From: an uncultured Christensenellaceae bacterium
GTDB lineage: Bacteria > Bacillota > Clostridia > Christensenellales > Borkfalkiaceae
Direction: 5' to 3'
NCBI GenBank assembly: GCA_910586985.1
Contig: CAJUKK010000003.1
Coordinates: 1 to 58,109 of the forward strand
DNA: 58,109 nt
The notes below the pieces were generated by a model, which worked only from the letters and a program-made list of their open reading frames with translations, did no database searches and was not told the DNA's origin. This document shows positions 32,085 through 40,426 of this stretch, piece by piece. How positions within the stretch are numbered: the first letter of the stretch is position 1; the number at the start of each line of letters is the position of its first letter. The position numbers and the translations under genes are program-made.

Positions 32085-32677
32085 AAGACACATATACCTA
32101 TCGGATCGGAGAAAATTTATATATCAACCTCACCAACCGCTGTTCCAACCGCTGTACGTTCTGCGTACGCGAAGGCGCGACTTACGAGGGGTATTCCCTC
32201 TGGCTGAGGGGCGGAGAACCGACGGCGGAACAGGTGACCGCGGAAATCGGCGATCCCAAGCGGTACCGCGAAGTCGTATTTTGCGGCTACGGCGAACCGA
32301 CTTATCGCGTTGACGAAATCGTAAAAATCGCGGAATACGTAAAGAGTCGCGGCGGCAAAACGAGGCTGAACACGAACGGGCACGGGAACGTAATTAACGG
32401 TCGTAATATTGCGCCCGAACTCGCCTTGTTAGACGGGATCAACGTTTCGCTCAACGCGCCTTATGACGAGGATTACGATAAGGTCTGCCGCCCGAAGATC
32501 AAAAACGCGTTCAAAGAAGTGATCGCCTTTGCACGCGCCTGCAAATCGGAGGGGATCGACTGTTGGTTTTCGGTCGTGGACTGTATCGGTAAAGATGCCG
32601 TGGCAGCCTGCAAAAAGGTTGCGGACGCCGCGGGCATAGCGCTCCGCGTTCGCGAATTTATCGAGGTGCTCAAATAA
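32081..32677 (+). CDS. TatD-associated radical SAM protein
   Basis: 198 aa, shorter than most radical SAM enzymes. The cluster motif CSNRCTFC places Cys21, Cys25 and Cys28 near the N-terminus; GGEPTAEQ and FCGYGEPTYR follow the SAM-binding pattern, and LNTNGHGN continues the half barrel. Proteins of this size next to tatD form a recognised subfamily (TatD-linked rSAM) with unknown substrate. It overlaps tatD as ATGA, so a shared task is likely. No obvious second cluster-binding domain. Confidence 0.9.
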   Translation: MKDTYTYRIGENLYINLTNRCSNRCTFCVREGATYEGYSLWLRGGEPTAEQVTAEIGDPKRYREVVFCGYGEPTYRVDEIVKIAEYVKSRGGKTRLNTNGHGNVINGRNIAPELALLDGINVSLNAPYDEDYDKVCRPKIKNAFKEVIAFARACKSEGIDCWFSVVDCIGKDAVAACKKVADAAGIALRVREFIEVLK

Positions 32678-32838
32678 TTTTTGCATACGGGTTTGTTTCT
32701 GGTCTGCGGACGCCCGATAAAGAATGCAACAGCAAAAGCCGAAAGCAAAGCGCGCTTCCGGCTTGATTATCCTTGGTAAGGAGGTCGCTCCCTCTATCAA
32801 AGTATGTGCTGCGGCGGGCGTAACATGTGAGGGAAATC

Positions 32839-33672
32839 ATGGAAGATTTAAAGGAAATTTTAACAAAACACGCGTTCGGCTTTAAAAAGCAGTTCGGACA
32901 GAATTTTTTAACGGACACCAATCTCCTGCGCGCAATCGTAAAGGACGCGGGCGCAGAGGGGGCGAACGTGCTCGAAATCGGAGCGGGCGCGGGGGCGCTC
33001 ACGCGCGAACTTGCCGCCGTCGCCAATAAGGTGCTTGCCTTCGAGATAGATAAAACGCTCAGGCCCGTGCTTGAGGAGACGCTTTCAGGCGCGGATAATT
33101 GCGAAGTCGTTTTTAAAGATTTTTTAAAGAGCGATCTGTGCGAAATCGAGCGGGAACTCGGCGAATACTACGTGGTCGCCAACCTTCCCTATTACGTTAC
33201 CACACCCGTCGTCATGCGTTTTATCGAGGAGGCAAAGGGGTGTAAAGGGCTCACGGTCATGGTGCAGGAGGAGGTTGCGGCAAGGTTCTGTGCGGCGGCG
33301 GGCTGTGCCGATTACGGCGCAGTGACGGCTGCGATCGCGCGCAGAGGGACGTGCGAAATTACGCGCCGCGTACCGCGCGGTATGTTCACGCCTCGTCCGA
33401 ACGTCGATTCCGCCGTAGTAAAGATTGCGTTTACGGACGGTATTCCCGTACGGAGCGTAAACGCCTATCGGCAGACGGTGCGCTGTGCGTTTGCGAGCAG
33501 ACGAAAGACGCTCGAAAATAATTTAATGAACGCGTTCCGCATTTCGCGAGACCGCGCGAAGGAAGTGCTTTGCCTGGCGGGAATCGAGGAGGGCGTGCGC
33601 GGCGAAACGCTCTCGCCCGAGCGGCTTGCACGTCTTTCCGACGTGCTCACGCAGAGCGGAATCGTATTATAA
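32839..33672 (+). CDS. rsmA: 16S rRNA dimethyladenosine transferase KsgA
   Basis: 277 aa. KKQFGQNFLTD opening, SAM motif LEIGAGAGALTREL and the catalytic NLPYYVTTPV. Dimethylates A1518 and A1519 in helix 45. ATG at 32839 is 6 bases after GAGGG. The 160-base gap before it has a hairpin (AAGCCG/CGGCTT near 32738-32765); RNase M5 (rnmV), which precedes ksgA in Bacillus, is absent. Confidence 0.96.
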   Translation: MEDLKEILTKHAFGFKKQFGQNFLTDTNLLRAIVKDAGAEGANVLEIGAGAGALTRELAAVANKVLAFEIDKTLRPVLEETLSGADNCEVVFKDFLKSDLCEIERELGEYYVVANLPYYVTTPVVMRFIEEAKGCKGLTVMVQEEVAARFCAAAGCADYGAVTAAIARRGTCEITRRVPRGMFTPRPNVDSAVVKIAFTDGIPVRSVNAYRQTVRCAFASRRKTLENNLMNAFRISRDRAKEVLCLAGIEEGVRGETLSPERLARLSDVLTQSGIVL

Positions 33673-33687
33673 AAAACGGAGGATGAT

Positions 33688-34422
33688 ATGTTGGAAAAAT
33701 TTTCATTGCCGCTTAAAAACCGAACGTTGAGCGGAGTATTTTACAGACCGGACGCAGAAGAGTTTCCCGTCGTTATTTTCAGTCACGGATATAACGGATA
33801 TTTTACCGATTTTACGCAGATGTGCGCATTTCTTGCAGAAAGCGGCGTGGGCGCGTGCTGTTTTAATTTTTGCGGCGGCAGCGTGCGGGATACAAGCGGT
33901 TTGTCCACGACCGATATGACGATTTTCACGGAGACGGAGGATCTGAAAGCGGTTATCCGATATTGCAAAGAACAAAAGGGAACGGAAAGGATGATTTTAT
34001 TCGGCGCAAGTCAGGGCGGATTGGTGTCGGCGATCTGCGCGGAGGAATACGGAGAAGAGCTGTCGGCGATGGCTCTACTTTTTCCGGCGCTGTGTATTCC
34101 GGACGATTGCAGGGGGCGCGCTCTACCGGATAATACATATCCCGAAGAGTTTCCGCTCTGGGGGATGACGCTCGGGCGTAATTTTTTCGAAACGCTGCGG
34201 GATTTCTACGTTGCCGAGCGTTTGGGTAAATTTGCCAAACCCGTGCTGATTTTTCACGGCGATCTCGACCCTGTCGTGCCGATATCGTACAGTGAAAGGG
34301 CGGCGGATCGTTATCCGAACGCGCAGTTAAAAGTGTTTAAAGGGGAAGGGCACGGGTTTTCCAAGGCGGGTTTTCGCGAAGTGGGCGATATGCTGCTCGA
34401 GTTTATTCGTCGGATGAAATAA
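33688..34422 (+). CDS. Alpha/beta hydrolase, serine esterase/peptidase type
   Basis: 244 aa. Oxyanion region FSHGYNGYFTDFTQM, nucleophile elbow FGASQGG (Ser108), acid Asp in FHGDLDPVVPISY and His in GEGHGFSK complete the triad. No signal peptide, so cytoplasmic. Close to the dienelactone hydrolase/acyl-peptidase-like group; the substrate is unknown. 15 bases after ksgA with GGAGGAT Shine-Dalgarno, so probably co-transcribed. Confidence 0.9.
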   Translation: MLEKFSLPLKNRTLSGVFYRPDAEEFPVVIFSHGYNGYFTDFTQMCAFLAESGVGACCFNFCGGSVRDTSGLSTTDMTIFTETEDLKAVIRYCKEQKGTERMILFGASQGGLVSAICAEEYGEELSAMALLFPALCIPDDCRGRALPDNTYPEEFPLWGMTLGRNFFETLRDFYVAERLGKFAKPVLIFHGDLDPVVPISYSERAADRYPNAQLKVFKGEGHGFSKAGFREVGDMLLEFIRRMK

Positions 34423-34471
34423 TCAACATAAATTTCATACTTATTTTTTACGACTTTTTTCGCCAATTTAC

Positions 34472-34500
34472 TTGACAACCTACTAGGGGGGGGGTATAAT
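34472..34500 (+). promoter_or_regulatory. Promoter with a G9 tract in the spacer
   Basis: TTGACA 34472-34477, 17-bp spacer, TATAAT 34495-34500. Positions 34486-34494 are nine consecutive G residues touching the -10 box. Slippage in this run would change the spacer length and so promoter strength. Confidence 0.8.
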
Positions 34501-34546
34501 TATCCCATAATGGGAGAATCCCAAAAAACACGTAAGGAGTAGGATT

Positions 34547-34930
34547 ATGAAAAAATTAACTGTTTGGCTGTCCACGCTTATCGTGGCGATCATCGGCGTA
34601 TGCTGCCTTGTTGCTTGCGGCGGCGACCCCGTGGGTACTTACAAGTTCGATTCTATGTCGGGCAAAATGGAAGGTCTTGAGATCAACGTGAAAGTCGGCG
34701 ACAAGCTGATGGGTGTTGTCGAACTCACGGAAGATTACATGGTTCTTGAGATCAAAGAAGACAATACGTTCACGATGACGGCAATGGGAGAAAAGGGCGA
34801 AAGCGGCACTTGGAAACAAGACGGCGGCAAGGTTGTTCTTACGGTTGACGGAGAAGATATGACGGTTGATCTTAGCGGCAGCTCGATTACCTTTGAGCAA
34901 GAAGGCATGAAAATCGTCTTAAAGAAATAA
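34547..34930 (+). CDS. Small lipoprotein, lipocalin-like fold suspected
   Basis: 127 aa. Type II signal with lipobox LVAC (Cys24). The mature domain starts GTYKFDSMSGKM and has GTWKQDGGKVVLTVDGE, a pattern common in small clostridial lipoproteins with a lipocalin-like beta barrel. It should be attached to the outer face of the membrane. GGAG Shine-Dalgarno. Monocistronic, with the G9 promoter upstream and a terminator downstream. Confidence 0.85.
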   Translation: MKKLTVWLSTLIVAIIGVCCLVACGGDPVGTYKFDSMSGKMEGLEINVKVGDKLMGVVELTEDYMVLEIKEDNTFTMTAMGEKGESGTWKQDGGKVVLTVDGEDMTVDLSGSSITFEQEGMKIVLKK

Positions 34931-34947
34931 GATATTGACTGTATTTG

Positions 34948-34974
34948 AAAAATCGGGCGTTTGCCCGATTTTTT
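34948..34974 (+). terminator. Terminator of the lipoprotein gene
   Basis: AAAAATCGGGC (34948-34958), GTTT, GCCCGATTTTT (34963-34973), then more T. Confidence 0.9.
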
Positions 34975-35075
34975 GTTTTATATTGATTTTACGGCGTGAA
35001 ACATCATATATTTTCGGCTTTTTTTGTGCAACATAATAAATTTGTATAATTTACCAAATTTTTTGTTGGAAAGAC

Positions 35076-35104
35076 TTGAAATTTCGCTTGGAATATTGTA
35101 CAAT
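35076..35104 (+). promoter_or_regulatory. ppdK promoter
   Basis: TTGAAA 35076-35081, 17-bp spacer, TACAAT 35099-35104. Confidence 0.75.
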
Positions 35105-35147
35105 AGTCAAAGGATTATTAACCCCAAAATATCAGGAGGAATTTTTC

Positions 35148-37793
35148 ATGGCTAAAAAGTATTGTTACCTTTTTACCGAAGGTAATGCAACGATGCGCGA
35201 GATTCTCGGCGGTAAAGGCGCGAACCTTGCAGAAATGACCAATATCGGTCTTCCCGTTCCGCAGGGCTTTACCATTTCGACGGAGGCGTGCACGCAGTAT
35301 TATGAAGATGGCAGACAGATCAATCCGTCCATTCAGGCGGAGATCATGGACTACATCGACAAGATGGAAAAAATAACCGGCAAAAAGTTCGGCGACAAGG
35401 AGAATCCTTTGCTTGTTTCCGTACGTTCGGGGGCGCGCGCGTCCATGCCCGGCATGATGGACACGATTCTCAACCTTGGTCTGAACGAAACGGTTGTCGA
35501 AACGATTGCCGCTAAATCGGGCAATCCCCGTTGGGCGTACGATTGCTATAGAAGATTTATTCAGATGTTCTCCGACGTCGTTATGGAAGTCGGTAAGAAA
35601 TATTTCGAAAAACTCATCGACGAGATGAAGGAAAAGAAGGGCGTTACGCAGGACGTAGAGCTTACGGCGGACGATCTGAAAGAACTTGCAAATCAATTCA
35701 AAGCAGAATACAAAAAACAGCTTGGCAAGGACTTCCCTACCGATCCCAAGGAGCAGCTCTTCGAGGCGATCAAAGCGGTATTCCGTTCGTGGGACAACCC
35801 CCGTGCGAACATCTACCGTATGGATCACGATATCCCTTATAGCTGGGGTACGGCTGTCAACGTACAGATGATGGCGTTCGGCAACATGGGCGACAACTGC
35901 GGTACGGGCGTAGCATTTACGCGTAACCCCGCTACGGGCGAAAAAGGACTCATGGGCGAGTTCCTCACAAACGCGCAGGGCGAGGACGTTGTTGCAGGCG
36001 TTCGTACGCCGATGCCTATCGAGAAGATGGCGCAGGTGTTCCCCGAAGTTTACAAACAGTTCCAGGAAGTTTGCAAAACGCTTGAAAATCACTACCGTGA
36101 TATGCAGGACATGGAGTTCACCGTCGAGAACGAGAAACTCTACATGCTTCAGACGCGTAACGGTAAGCGTACGGCTGCCGCTGCGATTAAAATTGCATGC
36201 GACCTCATCGACGAAGGCATGATCACCGAAAAAGAAGCGCTTATGCAGATCGACGCAAAGTCGCTCGATATGCTTCTGCATCCGCAGTTTGATCCAAAGG
36301 CTTTGAAAGAGGCAGATAAGAAGAACGTCGTAGGTAAAGGTATTGCGGCGTCCCCCGGCGCGGCGGCTGGTTCGATCGTATTCACGGCGGAAGATGCCGT
36401 CATCGAGGGCAAGAAGGGTAAGAAGGTCGTTCTTGTTCGTCTTGAAACTTCGCCCGAAGATATCGAAGGTATGAAGTACGCGCAGGGTATTCTTACCGTT
36501 CGCGGCGGACAGACCTCTCATGCGGCGGTTGTTGCGCGCGGCATGGGAACGTGCTGCGTCTCCGGTTGCGGCGACATTAAAATGGACGAGGAAAACAAGC
36601 AGTTCACCCTCGCAGGAAAAGTTTATCACGAGGGCGACGGCATTTCTCTTGACGGTTCGACGGGTAATATTTACGATTGTCTCATTCCCACCGTGCCTGC
36701 GGATCCCAACTCCGGTTACTTCGGAAGAATCATGGAGCTTGCGGACAAGTACAAGGCGCTCGGCGTCCGTACGAACGCTGATACGCCCAAGGATGCAAAG
36801 CAGGCGGCGGCATTCGGCGCACAGGGTATCGGTCTTTGCCGTACGGAGCATATGTTCTTCGGCGAGGGAAGAATTGATAAATTCCGCGAAATGATCTGTT
36901 CCGAAACGGTAGAGGAGCGCGAAGCGGCACTTGATAAAATCGAACCCATGCAACAGGCTGATTTCGAGGGTCTGTTCGAGGCGCTTGGCGGTTATCCCGT
37001 AACCATTCGTTTCCTTGATCCGCCCCTTCACGAGTTTGTTCCTACGGACGAGGCTGATATCGAGGCGCTTGCAAAGGCGCAGAAGAAGAGCGTTGCGCAG
37101 ATCAAACAGCTTATCTCCGATCTTCACGAGTTCAACCCGATGATGGGTCACCGCGGATGCCGTTTAACGGTTACTTATCCCGAGATTGCGGTTATGCAAA
37201 CGAAAGCCGTTATCAAGGCAGCGATTGTAGTTTCGAAAAAACATAAGGATTGGAATATCGTTCCCGAAATCATGATCCCGCTGACGGGTGAAGTTAAGGA
37301 AATGAAGTTCGTTAAAGATATCGTTGTAAAGACGGCGGACGAGGTCATTAAGGCGGCGAAGTCCGATCTGAAATACGAAGTTGGTACGATGATCGAGATT
37401 CCCCGTGCAGCGCTCACGGCAGACGAAATTGCGAAAGAGGCTGATTTCTTCTGTTTCGGTACGAACGATCTGACCCAGATGACGTTCGGGTTCTCCCGTG
37501 ACGATGCTGGCAAGTTCCTTCCTTCGTACTATGCGAATAAGATTTATGAATCGGATCCGTTTGCGCGTCTCGACCAGATCGGCGTTGGCAAACTGATGAA
37601 GATGTCGGTTGAACTTGGCAAAGGCGTACGTCCCGAGCTTCACTGCGGCATCTGCGGCGAGCACGGCGGAGATCCTTCGTCGATCGAGTTCTGTCATAAT
37701 ATCGGTTTGACTTACGTTTCCTGCTCGCCCTATCGCGTGCCCATCGCACGTCTTGCTGCGGCTCAAGCAAACATCAAGAACCCGAGAAAGTAA
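35148..37793 (+). CDS. ppdK: Pyruvate, phosphate dikinase
   Basis: 881 aa, typical length. N-terminal ATP-grasp domain (LGGKGANLAEM ... RSGARASMPGMMDT), the swivelling phosphohistidine in GGQTSHAAVVARG, and the C-terminal PEP-binding barrel with LCRTEHMFF and the catalytic Cys in LHCGICGEHGGDP. Interconverts pyruvate + ATP + Pi and PEP + AMP + PPi, central to PPi-based glycolysis in many anaerobes. No PPDK regulatory protein is adjacent. GGAGGA 8 bases before the ATG; an earlier in-frame start would lie on the -35 box. Codon use is biased toward GGT/CGT-rich codons compared with neighbours, suggesting high expression. Confidence 0.97.
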   Translation: MAKKYCYLFTEGNATMREILGGKGANLAEMTNIGLPVPQGFTISTEACTQYYEDGRQINPSIQAEIMDYIDKMEKITGKKFGDKENPLLVSVRSGARASMPGMMDTILNLGLNETVVETIAAKSGNPRWAYDCYRRFIQMFSDVVMEVGKKYFEKLIDEMKEKKGVTQDVELTADDLKELANQFKAEYKKQLGKDFPTDPKEQLFEAIKAVFRSWDNPRANIYRMDHDIPYSWGTAVNVQMMAFGNMGDNCGTGVAFTRNPATGEKGLMGEFLTNAQGEDVVAGVRTPMPIEKMAQVFPEVYKQFQEVCKTLENHYRDMQDMEFTVENEKLYMLQTRNGKRTAAAAIKIACDLIDEGMITEKEALMQIDAKSLDMLLHPQFDPKALKEADKKNVVGKGIAASPGAAAGSIVFTAEDAVIEGKKGKKVVLVRLETSPEDIEGMKYAQGILTVRGGQTSHAAVVARGMGTCCVSGCGDIKMDEENKQFTLAGKVYHEGDGISLDGSTGNIYDCLIPTVPADPNSGYFGRIMELADKYKALGVRTNADTPKDAKQAAAFGAQGIGLCRTEHMFFGEGRIDKFREMICSETVEEREAALDKIEPMQQADFEGLFEALGGYPVTIRFLDPPLHEFVPTDEADIEALAKAQKKSVAQIKQLISDLHEFNPMMGHRGCRLTVTYPEIAVMQTKAVIKAAIVVSKKHKDWNIVPEIMIPLTGEVKEMKFVKDIVVKTADEVIKAAKSDLKYEVGTMIEIPRAALTADEIAKEADFFCFGTNDLTQMTFGFSRDDAGKFLPSYYANKIYESDPFARLDQIGVGKLMKMSVELGKGVRPELHCGICGEHGGDPSSIEFCHNIGLTYVSCSPYRVPIARLAAAQANIKNPRK

Positions 37794-37809
37794 TTTATCG
37801 CAAATAAGT

Positions 37810-37840
37810 AAAATCCTCCGTTTGAACGGGGGATTTTATT
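37810..37840 (+). terminator. Terminator after ppdK
   Basis: AAAATCCTCCGTT pairs with AACGGGGGATTTT (one wobble), followed by a short T tail. Confidence 0.85.
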
Positions 37841-37875
37841 TCTATAGTTCATAAAAATTATTTTCATTAAAACTC

Positions 37876-37906
37876 TTGACATGGACATCGTGTCGTACTT
37901 TAAAAT
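37876..37906 (+). promoter_or_regulatory. MerR-type promoter with 19-bp spacer
   Basis: TTGACA 37876-37881, 19-bp spacer, TAAAAT 37901-37906, with GGACA-TCG-TGTC symmetry in the spacer. The overlong spacer with a dyad is the classic design activated by MerR-family proteins that twist the DNA. Confidence 0.7.
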
Positions 37907-37925
37907 AAGAATACGGAGGATATAT

Positions 37926-38908
37926 ATGTCAATACAAACTGTGACGTGGTTTCCAGAACGCTGAACATTTCAACGAGAATGCTCAGATATTACGAAAAAA
38001 TCGGGTTAATTTCTCCTGTGTGCAAAGGGAATATGCCTATCGTTGTTACGACGAATTTACCGTACGGCGCGTACAACAGATACTCGTGTTTCGGAAACTG
38101 CGGATTCCACTCAAACAAATCGCCCAAATACTTATTGATGAGGATATACAGCAGACGTATGTCTGTATGCAGGAACGGTTGAAAGAGGTTGAATGGGAAA
38201 TTTCTGCATTGGAAACGGTTCGCTCTGTTCTGCAACAATTTGTATCGCGACTTCATGCGAGGAATACAGTCGCAAACAGTGTGGATTTGCTGGAAGATAA
38301 GTCAATTACAGAAATTGTAAATATGTTAATTCCTCTGAAATCAACATTAAAGGAGACGCAAATGTGCACAATGGATTTAGTCGGCGCAGAAGGAACTTTC
38401 AGCCGTGATTTAAGAATCAGAATCGTGATTCTTCCGCCCATGACGGTAGCGGCTTATCATTTTGTCGGGGAATCCCGAGGAAAGTGTGGGCGACGTTATC
38501 GACAAGTTTGTTCGGGACTTCAAACTTTATGAGAAAAAACCGGACTCGCGTTTATTTGGTTTTAATCATCCGAATCCTTCGCCGGATAAACCTTACGGTT
38601 ATGAAGATTGGGTAACAATTCCCGAAGATATGGAGGTTCCCGCTCCGCTTGTTAAAAAGAAAGTAAAAGGAGATATGTATGCGGCGCTTACGATTGACTT
38701 TCCTAATTTTCACGAGTGGAAACTTATTACCGATTGGGTAGAAAAGAACCAAAAATGGGAAGCGGATTATGCGCCTGAAGGTGGAGAAATTATGGCCGGT
38801 TGTCTGGAAGAGCATTTAAATTGGGTGTATGCAAGTCATCGCGGGTGGACTGAAAACGGTTCGGATGGCAAAATAGATTTACTTCTGCCTATTAAAATAA
38901 GAACTTGA
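37926..38908 (+). pseudogene. Frameshifted MerR-family regulator with GyrI-like effector domain
   Basis: Starts with ATG after ACGGAGGA. The product would be MerR HTH (VSRTLNISTRMLRYYEKIGLISP | REYAYRCYDEFTVRRVQQI), a coiled-coil linker, and a GyrI-like small-molecule-binding domain (LPPMTVAAYHFVGE | NPEESVGDVIDKFVRDF ... FGFNHPNPSPDKPYGYEDWVTIPEDMEVPAPLV). Reading needs three frame changes: near 37940-37947 (about eight extra bases), near 38021-38025 (one A missing from GCAAAGGG) and near 38466-38472 (two A missing between GGGGAA and TCCCG). Each side matches the family well, so the loss looks recent. No intact copy is visible in the window. Confidence 0.85.
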
Positions 38909-38991
38909 TCAGATAATCGTATTTGTTTGATTTCTTTTTTAAGTTTTTTTAATATTAATAATAGCGAAAAACTTATGCGCAAAGCAAGAAT

Positions 38992-39031
38992 AAAACGACA
39001 AGAGCCGTTTAAACGGCTCTTGTCGTTTTTA
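38992..39031. terminator. Bidirectional 19-bp terminator hairpin
   Basis: 38992-39010 and 39011-39029 are perfect complements (AAAACGACAAGAGCCGTTT), with flanking A and T runs. It lies between the MerR pseudogene and the convergent phosphoribosyltransferase. Confidence 0.9.
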
Positions 39032-39052
39032 AGCAATGTCAATATCAAAGTT

Positions 39053-39679
39053 TCAGATTTTACTGTAACCGTAAGAATTGACGAGCGCGTCGACCTTTAC
39101 GCCTGATTTGCAGAGCGGACAGGAGACGGGCGCGTGCGATTGATAACGGGGGATATCGTCTACGTTGAACAGTCTGGCAACGGGTACGTCCACCGCTTTA
39201 AAATCGCCGCCGAAAACTGTTGCCGCGCCAACTGCTTCGCCTCCATAATAACGGATTCCCTCGAGCGCGCTCATAATCGTTTGTCCTGTCGTTGCCGATG
39301 CGGTGAGCAGTAACACGTGCTGACCTTTGACGTAGGGGAGAAAATTATCGCGCAACAATAAAAGGTCGTTGGTGATTTCGGGTGAAATAACGGCGATATT
39401 GCGGTCTACGTTGATGCCGGTAGCCGCTAAATCGCTCGCGAGAAAAGCGCCTACCATTTTCATTCGTTCTAGGCTGATAATCGTATCGACGGGCGTATAG
39501 CGGAACTGCTCCGCAAACAATTTTGCCGTAGTGCGCGCCATATTCATTTCCGACTTGATTTTCGTCATATCGATACAGTGCGAAACGTGTGAGTGTTTTG
39601 TGGCAAAATGCCCGTGTATCACTTGAATGGTTACGCCTCTGTTGATTGTTGAGGCAAGCTCGACTGCTCTCTTTTCCAT
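39053..39679 (-). CDS. PyrE-like phosphoribosyltransferase with C-terminal cysteine pair
   Basis: 208 aa. Resembles a Clostridia-specific group annotated as orotate phosphoribosyltransferase: VIHGHFATKHSHVSHCIDMT opening, VDTIISLERMKMVGAFLA, the strand VLLLTASATTGQTI in the PRPP-loop position (ASATTG rather than the DDVxTTG of canonical PyrE), and an ending CPLCKSGVKVDALVNSYGYSK with a CxxC. The altered PRPP motif, lacking the acidic pair, makes true OPRT activity doubtful. Not linked to other pyrimidine genes here. Good AAGGAG upstream. Confidence 0.75.
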   Translation of the reverse strand: MEKRAVELASTINRGVTIQVIHGHFATKHSHVSHCIDMTKIKSEMNMARTTAKLFAEQFRYTPVDTIISLERMKMVGAFLASDLAATGINVDRNIAVISPEITNDLLLLRDNFLPYVKGQHVLLLTASATTGQTIMSALEGIRYYGGEAVGAATVFGGDFKAVDVPVARLFNVDDIPRYQSHAPVSCPLCKSGVKVDALVNSYGYSKI

Positions 39680-39858
39680 ATCCGTAAAGCTCCTTTCTTT
39701 CTATTTTAATATAAAACGAGGCGAAAGTAAATAGTAAAGTAAAAAATTTTTGTAGATTTGTGCGGAAAATTTTCTTCTATGCGTTTAAGGCGGCTAAGAT
39801 TGCATTATATTAAAGATGTGATTTTTGAAAAACAAATATAAATGCGGTGGTTAAGAAC

Positions 39859-40398
39859 ATGTCAAAGAAGAGCGAACAGAAAAATGCCGAAGCGAAAAAG
39901 ACCGTTTCCGAAGAGGAGTTAATTCCCGAGGAGGTCGAAAACGTCCCTTCTCCCGAAGAACGCGCGCTTGCCGAGGCGGCGGCTCTTGCGGAAGACTATA
40001 AGCGCAAATGGTATTCGGTGACGGCGGAGTACGAAAATTACCGCAAACGCACCGCGCTTACCCGTACGCAGTCGTATGCGGAAGGACGCGCGGACGTCGT
40101 TTCAAAGCTTTTCCCAGTAGGCGATAATCTCGAACGGGCGCTCCACAGTTGTGCGGATGAGAAGACGGCGCAGGGGCTTGCAATGGTTTTAAAGAGTTTT
40201 GAGAAGATTCTCGAAGAGGAAAAAATCGTTGCGATCGATCCCGTCGGCGAAGTGTTTGACGCGGAGAAGTGCGAAGCGATTATGGCGGTTGATCCTGCGG
40301 ACGGCGAAGAAAGCGGAATCGTCAGACAGGTGTATTTGAAAGGGTATGAACAAAACGGTAAAATATTGCGGTTTGCGCAGGTTATCGTTACAAAATAA
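39859..40398 (+). CDS. grpE: Nucleotide exchange factor GrpE
   Basis: 179 aa. Acidic N-terminus, long coiled coil (LAEAAALAEDYKRKWYSVTAEYENYRKRTA), the helix LFPVGDNLERALH, and the C-terminal beta domain FDAEKCEAIMAV ... VRQVYLKGYEQNGKILRFAQVIV. Releases ADP from DnaK. The ATG at 39859 is preceded by only GGTGG; a GTG four codons upstream is an alternative. First gene of the grpE-dnaK-dnaJ operon. Confidence 0.95.
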   Translation: MSKKSEQKNAEAKKTVSEEELIPEEVENVPSPEERALAEAAALAEDYKRKWYSVTAEYENYRKRTALTRTQSYAEGRADVVSKLFPVGDNLERALHSCADEKTAQGLAMVLKSFEKILEEEKIVAIDPVGEVFDAEKCEAIMAVDPADGEESGIVRQVYLKGYEQNGKILRFAQVIVTK

Positions 40399-40426
40399 CA
40401 AGATCATTTAAGGAGAGAAGAATATT

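Noticed and set aside
32678..32838. Possible remnant of rnmV (RNase M5) before ksgA
   Set aside because: Expected from Bacillus synteny, but no frame shows Toprim motifs; only a small hairpin is present.
35118..37151. Long minus-strand frame opposite ppdK (677 codons)
   Set aside because: It lies wholly antisense to ppdK, whose motifs are unmistakable. The frame is open because of biased codon use and has no domain or ribosome site.
39680..39858. CIRCE or CtsR box upstream of grpE
   Set aside because: Looked for TTAGCACTC-N9-GAGTGCTAA and GGTCAAA repeats on both strands; none found.
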